Positions 53,546 through 62,532 of a stretch of 64,000 nucleotides of DNA are shown piece by piece. The notes under the pieces were generated by a model. It did no database searches. It was not told where the DNA came from and saw only the letters and a program-made list of their open reading frames with translations. This DNA comes from Astropecten irregularis (lineage: Eukaryota > Echinodermata > Asteroidea > Paxillosida > Astropectinidae): positions 8,806,541 to 8,870,540 of the forward strand of contig OZ020256.1 in assembly GCA_963971285.1 (NCBI GenBank), given 5' to 3'. Numbering within the stretch: the stretch's first letter is position 1; each line of letters opens with the position of its first letter. A program made the position numbers and the translations under genes.

Positions 53546-54235
53546 CTAGTGCTTTCTCTTTCTCTTTACTCCTCTCACTGGCCGCTCTCGAAGAAAGTGG
53601 GTCAACAGCCTATTCCCGGTCTTGGAGTCTTCGGGGACCACCAGATGCCCGCGGATCTGCTCCTCCGCCTCCTTACGCTTTGCCACCAAGTTAGTATCAA
53701 TTTCTCGTCTCCAAGCTTCGTGCTGCTTAAGGCTGATTATGGTCAGCTGTTTGGCCGCACTGGTGAGAACCTTCTCCCAGGTGGTCCTGATTTCCTGACG
53801 GATCTCAAGACCTTTGGGAGGCGTGGGAAGGGGAAATTGGCACTTCAAAGAGTGCACTGGTTCCACCTTCTCCACCGCAGTTCTCAAATGGTGGAGGTTT
53901 CGATCTATTGATACCTTCTTGGCAACTAACGCTTGAAGGGGAAGGGCGAGTCCGCGGACAAACCGGTAGTCCTCGTCTGACAGGCGGTTTCGTTGGTGGC
54001 TGTTGATCTTGGGTTTCTTGGGTTTCTTGGCTGGCGGATGATCGTCTTCTGGTCCGGTCAGGATGGTCCCTTCTAGTAAGGTTTGGCTGAGTTTTCTGTC
54101 TAACTTGTGGGCCAATCCTCTGTAGAAAACTTCGTCTTCCGAGTCAGTTTCGGGAATGACAGGCTGGGCGCATTGGATAGGAGACGATGGTGGAGTAGTA
54201 GTTCCGTCATCAAGTGATGACGTCGTCGTGACGTA
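53546..54235 (-). CDS. ORF1 of the Penelope-like element, 5' truncated
   Basis: The frame is open from a stop near 54240 to 53546, about 230 codons, and has no in-frame ATG near its start, so its 5' end is probably lost. It reads QCAQPVIPETDSEDEVFY, then LAHKLDRKLSQTLLEGTIL, a lysine/proline tract AKKPKKPKINSHQRN, then VEPVHSLKCQFPLPTPPKGL, EIRQEIRTTWEKVLTSAAKQ, KQHEAWRREIDTNLVAKRKE and a basic tail VRGVKRKRKH. The long charged segment looks helical and the tail like a nuclear signal. No named domain is recognised. Same strand, 88 bp upstream of the RT ATG, which suggests an RNA-binding or packaging partner (inference). Confidence 0.65.
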   Translation of the reverse strand, partial: YVTTTSSLDDGTTTPPSSPIQCAQPVIPETDSEDEVFYRGLAHKLDRKLSQTLLEGTILTGPEDDHPPAKKPKKPKINSHQRNRLSDEDYRFVRGLALPLQALVAKKVSIDRNLHHLRTAVEKVEPVHSLKCQFPLPTPPKGLEIRQEIRTTWEKVLTSAAKQLTIISLKQHEAWRREIDTNLVAKRKEAEEQIRGHLVVPEDSKTGNRLLTHFLRERPVRGVKRKRKH

Positions 54236-54462
54236 ACTTCATTTTTACAATCTCCGACCTCTTTTTCACTAACCTACTAAATTTCAAGTCGATCGGCCAT
54301 TCCTTCTATGTATTATAAACATCGCAGTTTTTATGACGTCTTGATGACGTCACAGTATTTTAATGTGCTCAGTGTTCATCTATGCTGTATGCTCAAGAAT
54401 TATCCAAAAAATTCAAACATATCTTGTTTTGTATAAACTAGATATTGTTAAAAGAACTTTAA
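54236..54462. other. Spacer with GACGTCA words
   Basis: ATGACGTC and TGACGTCACAG words near 54210-54355 match the style of the 24-26 kb and 47 kb repeats. No gene. Confidence 0.4.
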
Positions 54463-55756
54463 CAAGGCTATCCCTTAACTTTTTTTTTCAGTCGCCAGCC
54501 GGACTACCCAGCCAGAGTTTTGGGTAGTCCGCCAGCTTTTCAACTCGCCCGCATGTTTTATGCTATTTTTTCAATCAAACTTAAAATTGATAAAAAGACA
54601 TCGTTATTTGTCATTTCGACATACAAGTGTTACTGTTAACTACTTTATACTCCAGAGCTCATATCTAGTTGAATCATTCAACCAAATGTCAGTATAAGTT
54701 TGATAAAAATGTAAGCTTATTGCAAATATATTACACAATCACAATTTAAGTTGGAAGTCAACACTTTTATATGAACAAAAGTGCACATCAGCTTCAGGTT
54801 TGCGCTATTAAATGCTTTCTTGCACTTGAACAATTTATTTAAAACCATTAATTATATGTTTATTTTGGTATAATTAATAAAAATCAGTTTACTCGAAATA
54901 TAACAAGATTACTTGTAAAACAAAATATCAACTAAAACGAGTATAACATTGCCATAAAGAAATTAAGAACCCGGAAGTATGTTGCGTAATGGCTAATGAT
55001 GAGTACCGTACTGGGCGCCGCGCCAGGCGAGCTTAAAAATTACAGCTCATTGAATTGACCAGACTTTCTCAAAATACCCCGACTTTTAGCTGAGTTCCGC
55101 TATTTTTAAGGGTGCTAAGTTTTATTTTGCGCTATTTCTACCGACATGACAGACCAAGCAAAACTTAGCGCGATATTTGTTTCCGACAATGAACACCGAC
55201 ATGAAACACGATGTATGCAGTTTGTCACGATTGTTATTTGTATCGTTGCGAGATCCCCGTACAATTACAAATATTCTGACCGCACCGTAAATCGCATTTT
55301 CGTCATCAGCTAAATCTTACTTGAATTTCAGTCGGTAATTTTGTCCAAGAAGAAACACACTTTTCACGTAGATGTGCTTGATCTAAAAACAAACGTCGTG
55401 AGAAATTTCCTATGGAGAAAAACACATCGAGAAGATGCATCGTGCAGTCAGCACGGACATTATCTCGAAACGGTGTAGGCTCGGTCAGTTCCGAAGATCT
55501 GCCGTACGCGGTAGGATTTTTGGTCGGTATGGAACATGTAAATCGCCGCGGCCGGGCAGTGTATGATTTTTTCGGCCGCATATTTTTTTGTCAATGTTTA
55601 AAAAAATACACGGCCGGGCATGGGAATATTTTTTTCTCAACTTTATTTAAACAAAATTTGAGTCGCCCGCCAGACTACCAAGAGAAGGGTTTTGACTCGC
55701 TTGCCGCTTTTTTGAGTCACATTTGGCACCCAGGCGACCGCTAAGGTCGAGCCCTG
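54463..55756. mobile_element. Degenerate hAT-like element
   Basis: The right end reads, reversed, CAGGGCTCGACCTTAGCGG TCGCC, and the left end CAAGGCTATCCCTTAAC then CAGTCGCC, so the ends are alike over about 24 positions with gaps. The part at 55290-55420 resembles the hAT-like copies A and B (GAAACACACTTTT, TGATCTAAAAAC). No clean 8-bp duplication was found and no transposase frame remains. Confidence 0.5.
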
Positions 55757-55929
55757 TTTAATGACCCAAATTTTCAATAAATCATAAAAAATCAGAGGAT
55801 GATGTCATGATGACGTCATTGCAATTTTTTGATATAACACCTCCCAACTTAGATACATACCAAGTTTCAACTCAATCGGACTTAGGATTCGTTCATAATT
55901 GATATCTGAAGTTTGCCCCTTTAAAACAC

Positions 55930-56290
55930 TGTCACGTGACTCTTGATGACGTCATGATGAATGACGAAAAGTTTTGGGAGACAACTACCCTATATGGACT
56001 TCCTTCAGACCAAGTTTGGTTGAAATCGGCAGTTTAAAAGTAGCCAAAGTGCCACCTAGAAAAAGTCTATGGTAACTCAAATGAGAAGAAGAGGAAGGAA
56101 GAAGTAAAAAAAATGAACAGAACAAAAATAAAGGCTATTCACTTGCGCGAAAAAGCAAAAATAACAGAACAAACGCAATACCTTTTCCGAAAATCGGAAA
56201 AGCCAAAAAAATAGCAGAACAAAAACAAAGGCTTTTTGCTTGCGCAAAAAAGCAAAACAAAATCAGGACAAACAGTATAGCTTTTCCTCA
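55930..56290. repeat. Inverted copy of 45462-45800
   Basis: Reads TTGATGACGTCATGATGAAT, then CAACTACCCTATATGGACTTCC, then GCAATACCTTTTCCGAAAAT, i.e. the reverse of the series at 45462-45800. Confidence 0.75.
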
Positions 56291-56299
56291 ATAAAATCA

Positions 56300-56587
56300 G
56301 GTGTCAAATTTCAAGCGATTTGAATTTTATAATCAAAATATTTAAAAATCAACAAAAAATCTACTGTTTGAGATATTACGTTGATTCTTTCGACATAAGT
56401 GGACATAAGTCATAGTTAGGGATGGTCTTTCTTTGTGACAAATTTCTTAACCTCTATGACCTCATCTTCCGGTCAAACAGGAAGTAGCTCCTCATTTAAA
56501 AGTGGTATGAGCCTCATACCACTCTTAAATGAGGAGCTACTTGAGGTAGGATCATGATTCTTTTACCAAAAGTCAATGTTAGGGAAT
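56300..56587. repeat. Satellite monomer and palindrome, left of the long-TIR element
   Basis: 56300-56400 is a direct copy of 45790-45890, followed by a 130-bp-type monomer. At 56482-56543 the block GAAGTAGCTCCTCATTTAAA is followed by its inverted copy, a fold of about 30 bp. The monomer breaks at 56587 and resumes at 58263. Confidence 0.75.
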
Positions 56588-58262
56588 GGGTCATTCTGTG
56601 TCAATTCAACGCGCTTTGGAACCCGACCGACTCGGATTTCAATGAAATTTGAGAAACCCTCAGAACCGAAATTTTATGTAATTTGGTCCATTACTTTTTG
56701 AGATACGGGTTAACGAACTTTTGACTAATTAGCACAATCTGTCGCATTCAAACAGCCATATCTTCAGAAGTAAGGAACCTACAGAAATATACTTTTGGAG
56801 TTATGATAATTTAAACATCGGATTTCGAGGATAAAAGGTTGTAAATATGCATTAACATATGCACTGTACATATACTTATGTACAGGTAATCCATGTATAG
56901 TAATGCATGTGCAAAAATATGAAGTATTTTGGCCTTTCTAGCCATTTTCAAGTAAGCATAACTACAAAACTGTACAAAAGCCCATCCTTAATCTTGTACA
57001 TCTTGCTGCATTCTAAACACTAGGCCCTATATCTTCCGGGAAGGGGGGGGGGGGGGGGGCTAGTGTACCTGTCACCCAAGCATGTTAACTAAGGACCTGT
57101 TTGTTTAACGCACAGGATCCCAGATTTGGGGATCAAGGTCCTATGCAGGGTACGCTAAAATGGGTTCCGGATCCGCTGGATTCATGATCTTGTACATTAA
57201 ACAAACAGGGCCTAACCTAGTCATCTCCATTCCATCAGAGTTTTTGTTGCAAATTTCATTTCCTTTGCAGGCATCTTTTATGTGTCTAGTCTCTGTAATA
57301 CTTAAGTTTCCACAATTGTTACTATTCTGAGAGTGCATCACGTAATGTGTAATCGTGTATTTAAGCAAACTAGCGATTGTTCCTTCCAGCTAATAATGGC
57401 AAACTGTAAGCTGTGAATTCCTTCAGGTTACACAGATACTCTTAGGATATAGTAATAATTGTGGAAACTGAGATACTTTCACTTGATGACTGCAAAAGAA
57501 ATGAAATCGGCAACAAAACAATTATGATGGAATGGAGATGACTAGGTTAGTTAACATGCCTGGCTGACAGTTCCAGTCCCCCCCCCCCCCCCCGAATATA
57601 TAGGGCCCAGAGCAACATCTAAAAGATTAAGGATGGGCTTTTGTACAGTTTTGTAGTTATGCTTACTTGAAAAGGGCTAGATAGGCCAAAATACCTCATT
57701 TGTGCACATGCATTACTATACATGGATTACATGCACATACGTATTATATGTACAATGCACATGTTAATGCATATTTACAGCTTTTATCCTCGAAATCTGA
57801 CGTTTAAATTATCATAACTCCAAAAGTATATGAGCGCCCACTCCAAATTTTTCTAGAGATGTTATTTACATGTCAAGCTAAAAGTAAAAAAAAATTATGC
57901 ATTTTGAAAAATACGCATTTTTTTAAATCGAGGTCAAAGGTCAAATTTTAACGTAATTTTTTTTGTCTTACATGAAAAAAATTTGGTTTTATTTTACAAA
58001 ACGAAGACCATTATAAGAGCTTTAGAATGATGTAAGATTTATTTCTGTAGGTTCTTTACTTCTGGAGATGTGGCTGTTTGAATGCGACAGATTGTGCTAA
58101 TTAGTCAAAAGTTCGTTAACCCGTATCTCCAAAAAGTAATGGACCAAATTACATAAAATTTGGGTTCTGGGGGTTTCTCATGGAGGTCAATAAGCATACC
58201 AAATTTCATTGAAATCTGTGTCGGTCAGGTTCCAAAGCGTGTTGAATTGACACGGAATGACC
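56588..58262. mobile_element. Long terminal inverted repeat element (GAAT duplication)
   Basis: Outer ends GGGTCATTCTGTGTCAATTC and GAATTGACACGGAATGACCC lead into arms of about 470 bp (left to about 57060; right from about 57575) that pair with small gaps, including the homopolymer G and C runs at 57044 and 57579. About 150 bp near 57840-57990 are unique to the right arm. The tetramer GAAT stands on both sides. The centre, 57070-57570, has no gene; the minus-strand frame at 57141-57368 is without domain. A 4-bp duplication does not identify the superfamily. Confidence 0.85.
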
Positions 58263-58375
58263 CGAATGTCTTTCATTTATGACACATTGATTGACCTCTG
58301 TAACCTCTACTTCTGGTCAAACGGGAAGTAGCTCCTCATTTAAAAGTGCTAAGAGCTAGGATCATGATTCTTATG
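58263..58375. repeat. Satellite monomer continuing right of the insertion
   Basis: GTCTTTCATTTATGACACATTGATTGACCTCTG and AGTAGCTCCTCATTTAAAAG continue the 130-bp monomer broken at 56587. Confidence 0.85.
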
Positions 58376-58843
58376 CAAACAGTTCCACCGCATCTTTGTT
58401 CTGGGCTCACAGATTGTGGTCTGCTTGAAAATGCAGTCTATTTATTCAAATGCAAATCAAAGGGCCCAGGTACCTCAATGAGTGCATCATTTTGGCCAAT
58501 AAAGGTTCATGGAACCATTTGTTCCAGAGAGTATCCCCATTCAATGTATTTCAATGGAAATAACAAAGTTATCATGAATATTCTTGTGCCGTAAGGCAAA
58601 CTGCTTTAGATGCTTCCTCTCTGGGAGTGGTTAAAAGCCATTTCATCTTTCCAATGAAAGGGAAGAAATCTCTGAACAAGAAAGTAACATTTTAAAATTA
58701 GTTTAATTTTAAATCTATTTTCTTTTTCAAGAACTAGCCTCATACTTACCTACTTAGTCTATATATAGGTATATTTCAAATATTAGGAGTTTATTGTGGT
58801 TGTTTATGTATCCAAAATCAAAACCCTGGATTTTTTTTTACAG
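58376..58843. other. Intron-like spacer
   Basis: No repeat or gene. Ends in a pyrimidine tract TTTTTTTTTACAG that forms the acceptor of the next exon. Confidence 0.45.
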
Positions 58844-58986
58844 AGTTTGGATTCCTGGAAGTCGCGTCGTCGGCGCGCCACTCACTCTGCCCTGGAGAGG
58901 AAGGCATCACGTGAAGAGGTAGAGCAAAATGAGCAGTCAAGACAAAGGAGACGTAGCAAGACCTATCAAGAGATGATGGAAGAAAA
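58844..58986 (+). CDS. Host-gene exon (possible LMO7/LIMCH1-like protein)
   Basis: A strong acceptor (TTTTTTTTTACAG) precedes AGTTTGGATTCCTGG and a canonical donor GTAAGT follows at 58987. The exon starts in phase 0 and ends in phase 2. It encodes SLDSWKSRRRRATHSALERK, ASREEVEQNEQSRQRRRSKT and YQEMMEE, a highly charged, probably helical stretch. The D-S-W-K-x-R-R-R start and the KTYQEM(M)EE end recall the linker region of LIM/calponin-domain proteins of the LMO7/LIMCH1 family; this is recollection of family style, not a verified match. Phase fits the exons at 4500-4784 and 32415-32453. Confidence 0.7.
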
Positions 58987-59560
58987 GTAAGTTGACCAAA
59001 AATTTTTATTTGTGGATTACTAGAAATTTATTCACTAACAAATGGTGCTCAAAGGCACAATATATTGTCTGGAAGATAGATTGTGTTCTTCATTTAATGG
59101 GGTTAGTCACAAATTATGAAACTGCCTAAACTATTAGTGGGATGAAACTAGGTACCGTTATTAGTTCTATGTTTACGGTGCACCCCCAACTTTTGACATC
59201 AGTTGGTAGAAAAAAAAAATCAGCCGTGGACAACCAGAAAAAATATGGAAAACTACAGCGCTCATTTTTCTCAGCTCATTTGTGATTTGTATTAGGGTCT
59301 GTCCACACTAATGCATTTGTGTGACTTTTGGAGGGAACCAAGCACAGGATCTGATACATCAAGTAACTAATTTGCCATGTTTTCTCTTTAACTACATCCC
59401 ATATACTTGTAAGAACTTGGCCAGCCAAAAAGTTTGATAGATTTCGAAGTACTCAAGATATTACAAAGGATCATCTTCAAGATGTAACGTTTGTATTAAA
59501 CATAAACGTAACGTTCTCATTACATATATCATGATACTTTCGATAAACAACAAAGCAATA
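58987..59560. other. Intron-like spacer
   Basis: No repeat or gene recognised. Confidence 0.4.
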
Positions 59561-59903
59561 TGTAAATTAGGCTTGCCGTTCACTGATGTGGATGAGCGCT
59601 GTATAGTGCTTGTGAGTGAAAAAATCACATGCTGGCTCAGGTGGGATTCAAACTCACGACCTCCTGCTTATTAGTGCAGATGCCATACCGCTAGGCCACC
59701 AAGCTAGCTGGGGTCAGCGGGGTGAATCAAATCCAATATCACGGCGGGTACTGCAGTAAATCATGAATATTAAATGGTTTTGGTCGGGGTCCCACCTGAA
59801 TCCCACCTGAGCCAGCATGTGATTTTCTCACATGCTCTCACAAGCACTGAGTATTCAGTGCTCTTCCACGTCGGTGAAGGGCAAGCCTAAGTTGCATATT
59901 ATC
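59561..59903. mobile_element. Foldback SINE-like unit
   Basis: Left arm GCAATATGTAAATTAGGCTT...CACATGCTGGCTCAGGTGGG and right arm, its complement, ending GGGCAAGCCTAAGTTGCAT enclose a minus-strand tRNA-like core: A-box-like TGGCCTAGCGGT and B-box-like AGTTTGAATCC spaced as in tRNA genes. The tRNA head plus an inverted second tail suggests two SINE copies fused head to head or a foldback derivative. Confidence 0.65.
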
Positions 59904-60372
59904 TATTTCCTGACCAAAATAATTTAATATTCATGAACAAAGCAATAGTTTTCAAGAAAATTCAAAGATCAAAATCTCAAACTTACGGTATGGTGGCAGA
60001 TCAATGTCGAGATCTCCTGGAAAGCATCGTCGAGTCAAGACTTGGTTTCTCAAGGCTTTTTGGCGACAATTTTGCTCAAAAGGAATTGAAGCTTGCTAAA
60101 AACGTTTTGATAGGAGCGTTTTCTTTTTTTAAATGCGCGGGACATGGATCACATGACCTTTTTTAAACTATAGTTACAAGGACGTAAGGAAAGAAAAGTA
60201 ACACAAAACCATGGCAACGAAGACAATTGATAACTTATGAATTATTTATTAGGTAATCATGGTAATACAACTACGTACAGGTACGGATAAGACGAACACA
60301 TCAAACGCGCGGACAGTACGTGACAATAGACATGTGACAAATACACATTTAGCCACTCTGTTGCTGGGACAA
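59904..60372. other. Non-coding spacer
   Basis: A 77-codon plus-strand frame (59933-60166) has no domain. Nothing else is recognised. Confidence 0.35.
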
Positions 60373-60572
60373 TGTTGACAACAATCGAAGGGGTACCAAA
60401 CCATTTGTATTCCCAGGGAATACGGGCGTACCAGCAGTGGGATAATGTCAGGAAATATTTAGCCAGCAGCCCTTCAGCAAAGTGCCACCTGAGGTTGCTG
60501 CAGTCGCCAAGGACCTGGGAGTGGCCGATGTAAAAATAGGAGAGTACCTATCAAACAAGTACGACGATGTTA
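60373..60572 (+). other. Coding-like fragment interrupted by the LTR element
   Basis: A frame from 60373 reads MLTTIEGVPNHLYSQGIRAY then QQWDNVRKYLAS. A second frame, one shift later, reads FSKVPPEVAAVAKDLGVADV then KIGEYLSNKYDDV, stopping exactly where the LTR begins. The composition looks like real protein rather than random frame, but I do not recognise the family. It could be a host exon remnant or part of another mobile element. Confidence 0.35.
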
Positions 60573-60702
60573 TGTAGTAAGGGAATAATATGGACTTAGG
60601 ATTGCAGAACACGCTGTTTATTTCACATGTCAGGAATCTCTCAACATGGCGTCGCCTCTTTTCTTCTCAACACAAGAGGGCGCTTTCAATGTAAACACAA
60701 CA
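60573..60702 (-). repeat. 3' long terminal repeat of the Ty3/Gypsy element (130 bp)
   Basis: On the minus strand it runs from TGTTGTGTTTACATTG to CTTACTACA, so it has TG...CA ends. A purine tract AAAAGGGGAAAA lies immediately upstream (60703-60714), serving as the plus-strand primer. An AATAAA signal lies inside near 60615-60625. The length is very short for an LTR, as in the Mag-type group. The left flank reads ...GATGTTA. Confidence 0.8.
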
Positions 60703-60986
60703 TTTTCCCCTTTTGAAAATAAGGGAACCTCTTATATCAGAAATTGTAACACATTGATAACTTGATCATTATGGGCATTGAAATGATCAGAATGAATAAA
60801 AAAAGAAAAGCAAGAAATGTTCAGAATGTTCACAGCTCTAAATTGTTTGTAGTTCACAATGTTTAGAGTTCAGAATGTCCACAATCCAATTAAGCAGAAT
60901 CACAAGAATCAACATGCAGGCACAACTTGTTTGTTTCTCTAAATGGACTGAATAACAACACAAGTCACAGTTCACATATGGAAGTC

Positions 60987-62474
60987 CTAAACCCAGTTAG
61001 GTTTTCTGGTATGTCTCTTGGGACGACCCTTAGGTTTAGGAGTGTCAGTTTGTTCTTGTGTCCCTGTGGTAGGCATTTGGATTGGTGGTTTACTGGCCAT
61101 TGCCAGGTGTGATGCATTCCATGTTCGGCCATCCTCAAGCTGGAACGTGGATGGACCCTTGGATCGAGCGATGCGCTGTGGTGGTCCATAGCGATTTGAG
61201 CATTTGTGAACGTGTCGTGGATTCTTGACACGAACGTTTTGGAAACGAGGTTGTACGGCACCTCGCTTACTGTCCGCATACTGTTGGTATGTGTCCTGTG
61301 CATGCTCAACTCGCTGGCGGATATCAGCAGATTGATGATTTCCAGCTTCAGTAGGGCGAATGTTCAGCTTTGTAGTCATCCGTCGATTATGCAGGAGCTC
61401 AGACGGCGATTTGCCTGTAGTTGCATGTGGAGTTGCTCTGTATGCTGTAAGCAGATCCCTTACTGCAGTTTCCCAAGGAGTTTGCTGTTGGTTGGCAATT
61501 TGCAGTGTTTGCTTTAGAACGCGATTAAATCGCTCGACAAGGCCATTGGCCTGCGGATGGTAGAGCGAAGTGCGAATGTGCTTGATTCCTCTGGAACTCA
61601 AATATGCCTCAAACTCAGTAGAGACAAACTGGCTACCGTTGTCGGTTACGATCTCATTGGGTAGACCTTCCCTCGCGAAAAGAGAATCAAGCATGGAGCA
61701 AACGGACTGGGTCGTGGCATAATGGGAAAATGCCACCTCTGGCCACTTACTGTAGTAGTCCATAAGAACTATTGCGAACCTGCACTTCTGAGGGCCGTAG
61801 TCGAAAGGTCCACAAATGTCAATGGCAAGCTTTTGCCATGGGTTGTCAGGGAGTCGTACTGGTTGTAATGGAGGAGTACGGGTGAATGCTGTCTTGTCGC
61901 TAGTTTGGCAAGCAGCACAGTGACGAATTTGCTGCTCGATCATCCTGTCCATGCCAGGCCACCAGTAGCATTCACAAAGTCGCTGCTTGGTACGGACGAT
62001 ACCTTGATGTCCCTGATGAGCAATGGAGATGATCTCGGATTGGAGTGCTGCAGGCAGGACAAAACGATCGCCTCGCATGACACAATCATCAATGACTGAG
62101 AGCTCATGCTGAAGCACGAAGTATGGTTGGAGTTCAGGTGTCAGTTGGTTTTTAGTAGGCCAACCGGACACGATGTACTGGGACACCGACTTAAGAACTG
62201 CGTCGTTCTTAGTGGCGTTCTGGAGTTCAGTCTTAGTAACGGAAGAAGCGTCGATGAGCAGCGCAGAAATCCACTGGACAATAACTGCATCATCACTTTC
62301 CTCAGCTGTATGAGCCGTATTGGAAAGTGGAAGACGAGACAGAGCGTCAGCAACTCTGTTGTGTGCTCCATCCCGGAATTCAACGTCGTAGTTGAAGTTG
62401 AGCAAACGTGCTGCCCATCTGGCGATACGCATTGGCTTGTGACCTGTGCCGCGTGTAGATAGAAGTGTAGTCAA
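60987..62474 (-). CDS. Ty3/Gypsy pol, RNase H end and integrase
   Basis: The frame continues the pol polyprotein after a frameshift near 62560. It opens with the end of RNase H (RWAARLLNFNYDVEFRDG, VADALSRLPL). It then has the integrase HHCC zinc finger (AHQGHQGIVRTKQRL ... HCAACQ, about 150-195), the catalytic core with LAIDICGPFD (Asp, about 216), EIVTDNGSQFVS (Asp, about 278) and PQANGLVERFNR (Glu, about 314), and a basic tail ending KGRPKRHTRKPNWV. No chromodomain is seen. Every catalytic residue is kept. Confidence 0.9.
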   Translation of the reverse strand: MTTLLSTRGTGHKPMRIARWAARLLNFNYDVEFRDGAHNRVADALSRLPLSNTAHTAEESDDAVIVQWISALLIDASSVTKTELQNATKNDAVLKSVSQYIVSGWPTKNQLTPELQPYFVLQHELSVIDDCVMRGDRFVLPAALQSEIISIAHQGHQGIVRTKQRLCECYWWPGMDRMIEQQIRHCAACQTSDKTAFTRTPPLQPVRLPDNPWQKLAIDICGPFDYGPQKCRFAIVLMDYYSKWPEVAFSHYATTQSVCSMLDSLFAREGLPNEIVTDNGSQFVSTEFEAYLSSRGIKHIRTSLYHPQANGLVERFNRVLKQTLQIANQQQTPWETAVRDLLTAYRATPHATTGKSPSELLHNRRMTTKLNIRPTEAGNHQSADIRQRVEHAQDTYQQYADSKRGAVQPRFQNVRVKNPRHVHKCSNRYGPPQRIARSKGPSTFQLEDGRTWNASHLAMASKPPIQMPTTGTQEQTDTPKPKGRPKRHTRKPNWV

Positions 62475-62532
62475 AGCTTGATGGTCAGTTCGAAGTGTAA
62501 ATCGACGACCCCATAAGTACTTGTACCACTTT

